A stretch of DNA of 64,000 nt from Galeruca laticollis (lineage: Eukaryota > Arthropoda > Insecta > Coleoptera > Chrysomelidae): positions 175,619,262 through 175,683,261 of the forward strand of contig OY998175.1 in NCBI GenBank assembly GCA_963921935.1, written 5' to 3'. Every line of letters starts with the position of its first letter. The stretch's first letter is position 1. This document shows, piece after piece, positions 59,019-64,000 of the stretch. A program made the translations under genes and the position numbers. A model generated the notes under the pieces. It was not told the DNA's origin and did not search any database. It worked only from the letters and a program-made list of their open reading frames with translations.

Positions 59019-60980
59019 CGGATCAGAACTCGGGCCCTGATCAATATCCCTTCTTACCTCTTCCTGATTTTGTATCAAATTAACTTGTCTTCTGTCTTCT
59101 TCCCTATTGCCTCTCTGGTCATAATTTCTTTCCCTGTTTTCATTTCTGCGATCTTCTTCATTATTTCTTCCATCCCTTCTGTATTGTTGCCAATTTCGAT
59201 TTCCATTTTCGTTTCGTCTTCCAAAATTTCTATAATTTCTCCCATTTTCGTATGGCCTATTTCCATTATTTCTATTACCATTATTGTTATTCTGATATCC
59301 ATTCCTGTAATTCCCATTTCCATTTCTATAATTGTCATTTCTAGGATTTCTATCATCCCGTCCTTGTTCTCTTCTCTCATAGTTTCGATTCCCATTGTTT
59401 CCATAGTAATTTCTTCTCTCATTGTCTCTGCGATAATGTCCATTTCCATTCTCATTTGATCTATTCTCTCGTATATCATTGTTGTTAGTATAGCTTCTTT
59501 CCACGCGTTGTAAATAGCTTGATAAATTATCCATGGATTTTATATTGTGTAGCGCTATTGTTTCCGCTACTTCAGAGTTAAAATGTCTTCCGACATACAA
59601 GACTAACTCTTCCTCCTTCATTCCAGGCTCAAGGTATTGGGCTATGTTCTATAACTGCATCGCATAGTTGTTTAGATTTTTACTCTTCTTATAATCGAAC
59701 TTGCCAAAATATAGCCGTTCCCTAAATGTTGCCTGTTGCAATTCTCCCCAAAAATAAGCTAAAAATTGTTGTTCAAAGTCGCCCAAACTCTGGATCTGTT
59801 CTTCTTTATTACAGAACCATAACAAAGCATGGCCCTGTAATATACTCCTTATAATGAGTTTTATTTCCATAATGTCCCTGAGTCCTTTTATTTTACTGCG
59901 AATTATCTTCAGAAATACCTTGGGATGTACATTATTTATGTTCCCATCGAATTTCACCCCGATTTCGAAATTACTATGGAAATTTCCAGGACATACATTA
60001 ACTCCACCACTTCTTCTAAAATTCTCTTCCATTTCCTCAACAGTATTTCGTAACTTCCTATTCATTTCTTCTATTTCTTGACTTACTTGTCGATTTATAT
60101 CTTCATTAATTGCTGAACTCATCCCAGTTCTCTCTTCTATCTTGCCATCTAAATCCTTAAATTTCCTATTTACATTTTCTTTTATCTGTTCTACTTCCTT
60201 TGTTAGATGATTCGACTGTTTTGAGACTTCCACTCTAATATTTTCTGGTAAATTCTCTTCTATATCTCTTCTAAATTCTGATACTTCTTCTACTATGATC
60301 TTTTCTATGTTTTCTCGAATTTTCATACCGTTTTCTTGGATTTCTTGTCTCAAATTTTTATTTTTATTCTCCATTTCTTCTCTTACCTCGTTAATATTCT
60401 TCTTAAATCCTTCCTGGTTCTCCTTGAGTTCCTTAATTTCCTTCAAACTTTCTAATTTGACTTCATCTATTTTCTCTTCTAATCTCTTCATGTTTCCATG
60501 GATATTATTGATGTCTCCTCTAATTTCTTCTTTCATTATGTTCATATTTTCCTCCATTTTATTCATATCTGTTTTCCTATTCTCCTCCATTTTGTTCATA
60601 TCTATCCTATTTTCTTCAAATTTCTGGTTCATATCTCCCTTCAAATTTTGCATGTTTCCACTTACTGTGTTGATATCTCCTTTCATTGTCTTTATGTTTT
60701 CATTTATACTCATCAATATTTGCTGCATCCATTGTTCGTTGGCATTAGTTCCTCCTTGTGTTTCCCTGCTCTCTTGTCTTCTATCTTCTCTTTCTTCTTC
60801 CGCTTCTTCATCTCCTGTCGCACTTTCTTCAGAAGCATGTCCTTCAGCTTGCTGACCTTGGATCAAATATTGAACCTGGAAATCTCCCATTCCATGGCTC
60901 CTCTCTTCTCTTTCCTCTTCTGATCCGCTATCATTTCCGACCTGTTTCCCGTCTCTCAATACCATTTTCTTGCTTTCCAT
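59010..60980 (-). pseudogene. gag: Gypsy C gag, one in-frame TAG
   Basis: Starts at ATG 60980 (MESKKMVLRDGKQVGNDSGS). An acidic region is followed by a long predicted coiled coil (roughly residues 85-330) built from repeats such as KMEENRKTDMNKMEEN and NIHGNMKRLEEKI. Then comes a gag core with GVNVCPGNFHSNFEIGVKFD and HALLWFCNKEEQIQSLGDFE. At 59649-59651 an in-frame TAG interrupts; the same frame continues for about 212 codons to 59010. The tail is extremely rich in Asn, Arg, Gly and Glu (NNNGNRNNGNRPYENGRNYR) and has no CCHC zinc knuckle. Everything else is open, so the TAG is either a single inactivating change or a site of stop-codon readthrough. Confidence 0.85.
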
Positions 60981-61069
60981 GATTTATTTATTTATTATTA
61001 ATTAAAGCAATTTAATTCTTTAAATTTTCTCAACGTTGGACTGACAATTTTATAATTATTTGTTTAATA

Positions 61070-61090
61070 GCCCCACGTTTTGGGACGCCA
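61070..61090 (-). promoter_or_regulatory. Primer-binding site of gypsy C
   Basis: Minus strand TGGCGTCCCAAAACGTGGGG plus C, two bases inside the 5' LTR. tRNA-Lys-like, as in A and B. Confidence 0.6.
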
Positions 61091-61092
61091 AT

Positions 61093-63918
<2,826 letters not shown>

Positions 63919-63971
<53 letters not shown>
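63919..63971. repeat. (TA)n microsatellite
   Basis: About 26 units directly following the hammerhead element. Confidence 0.95.
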
Positions 63972-63974
<3 letters not shown>

Positions 63975-64000
63975 TAATATACAAGGTGTGTCTATAATGA

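Noticed and set aside
60295..60855. Long + strand frames opposite gypsy C gag (also 59070-59459)
   Set aside because: Antisense shadows of the Lys/Glu/Asn-rich gag sequence.

Overview
The window reads as AT-rich nuclear DNA of an insect (order not resolved). It holds one recognisable host gene, on the + strand, in a dense, nested collection of transposable elements. The host gene is an ODF3/CIMAP-type sperm-tail (SHIPPO, PG-rich repeat) protein. Its last three exons lie at 750-854, 4113-4350 and 17049-17117, with compatible phases and the family's typical C-terminal motif; earlier exons lie upstream of the window.

Layout. 1-17.1 kb: the ODF3-like gene, whose introns hold a Penelope-like (PLE) fragment, a foldback element with ~360-bp inverted termini around a DUF4817 remnant, a broken Cys-rich-tail repeat protein, a mariner-like remnant and a complete but decayed BEL/Pao element (about 11.0-16.9 kb). 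18-19 kb: a Jockey-type LINE remnant and a decayed PLE fragment. 20.4-26.35 kb: a 5.9-kb DNA transposon with 29-bp inverted termini, carrying a broken SDGCxxQNRN-type transposase and interrupted by a LINE. 27.35-36.28 kb: Ty3/gypsy element A (1749-bp LTRs). 37.3-38.65 kb: a decayed mariner-like element. 39.08-47.83 kb: gypsy element B (about 1.6-kb LTRs), split by a 2.05-kb palindromic PLE insertion with a 13-bp target-site duplication. 48.0-49.8 kb: an R1-type LINE. 50.5-50.8 kb: a small MITE. 51.6-52.2 kb: an RTE-type LINE tail. 52.29-63.31 kb: gypsy element C, young and almost intact (2222/2223-bp LTRs). 63.43-63.92 kb: a small element with a 101-bp direct repeat, a 38-bp foldback and a convincing type I hammerhead ribozyme fold.

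Three themes stand out. First, hammerhead-like self-cleaving RNA motifs occur in the small 3'-end element and, in another form, in the PLE copies. Second, many element ends abut (TA)n tracts, which look like shared insertion sites. Third, the long LTRs of the related gypsy elements B and C carry exon-like segments with splice signals, suggesting captured or exonised sequence. All gypsy elements are in minus orientation. No tRNA, rRNA or CRISPR feature was seen.
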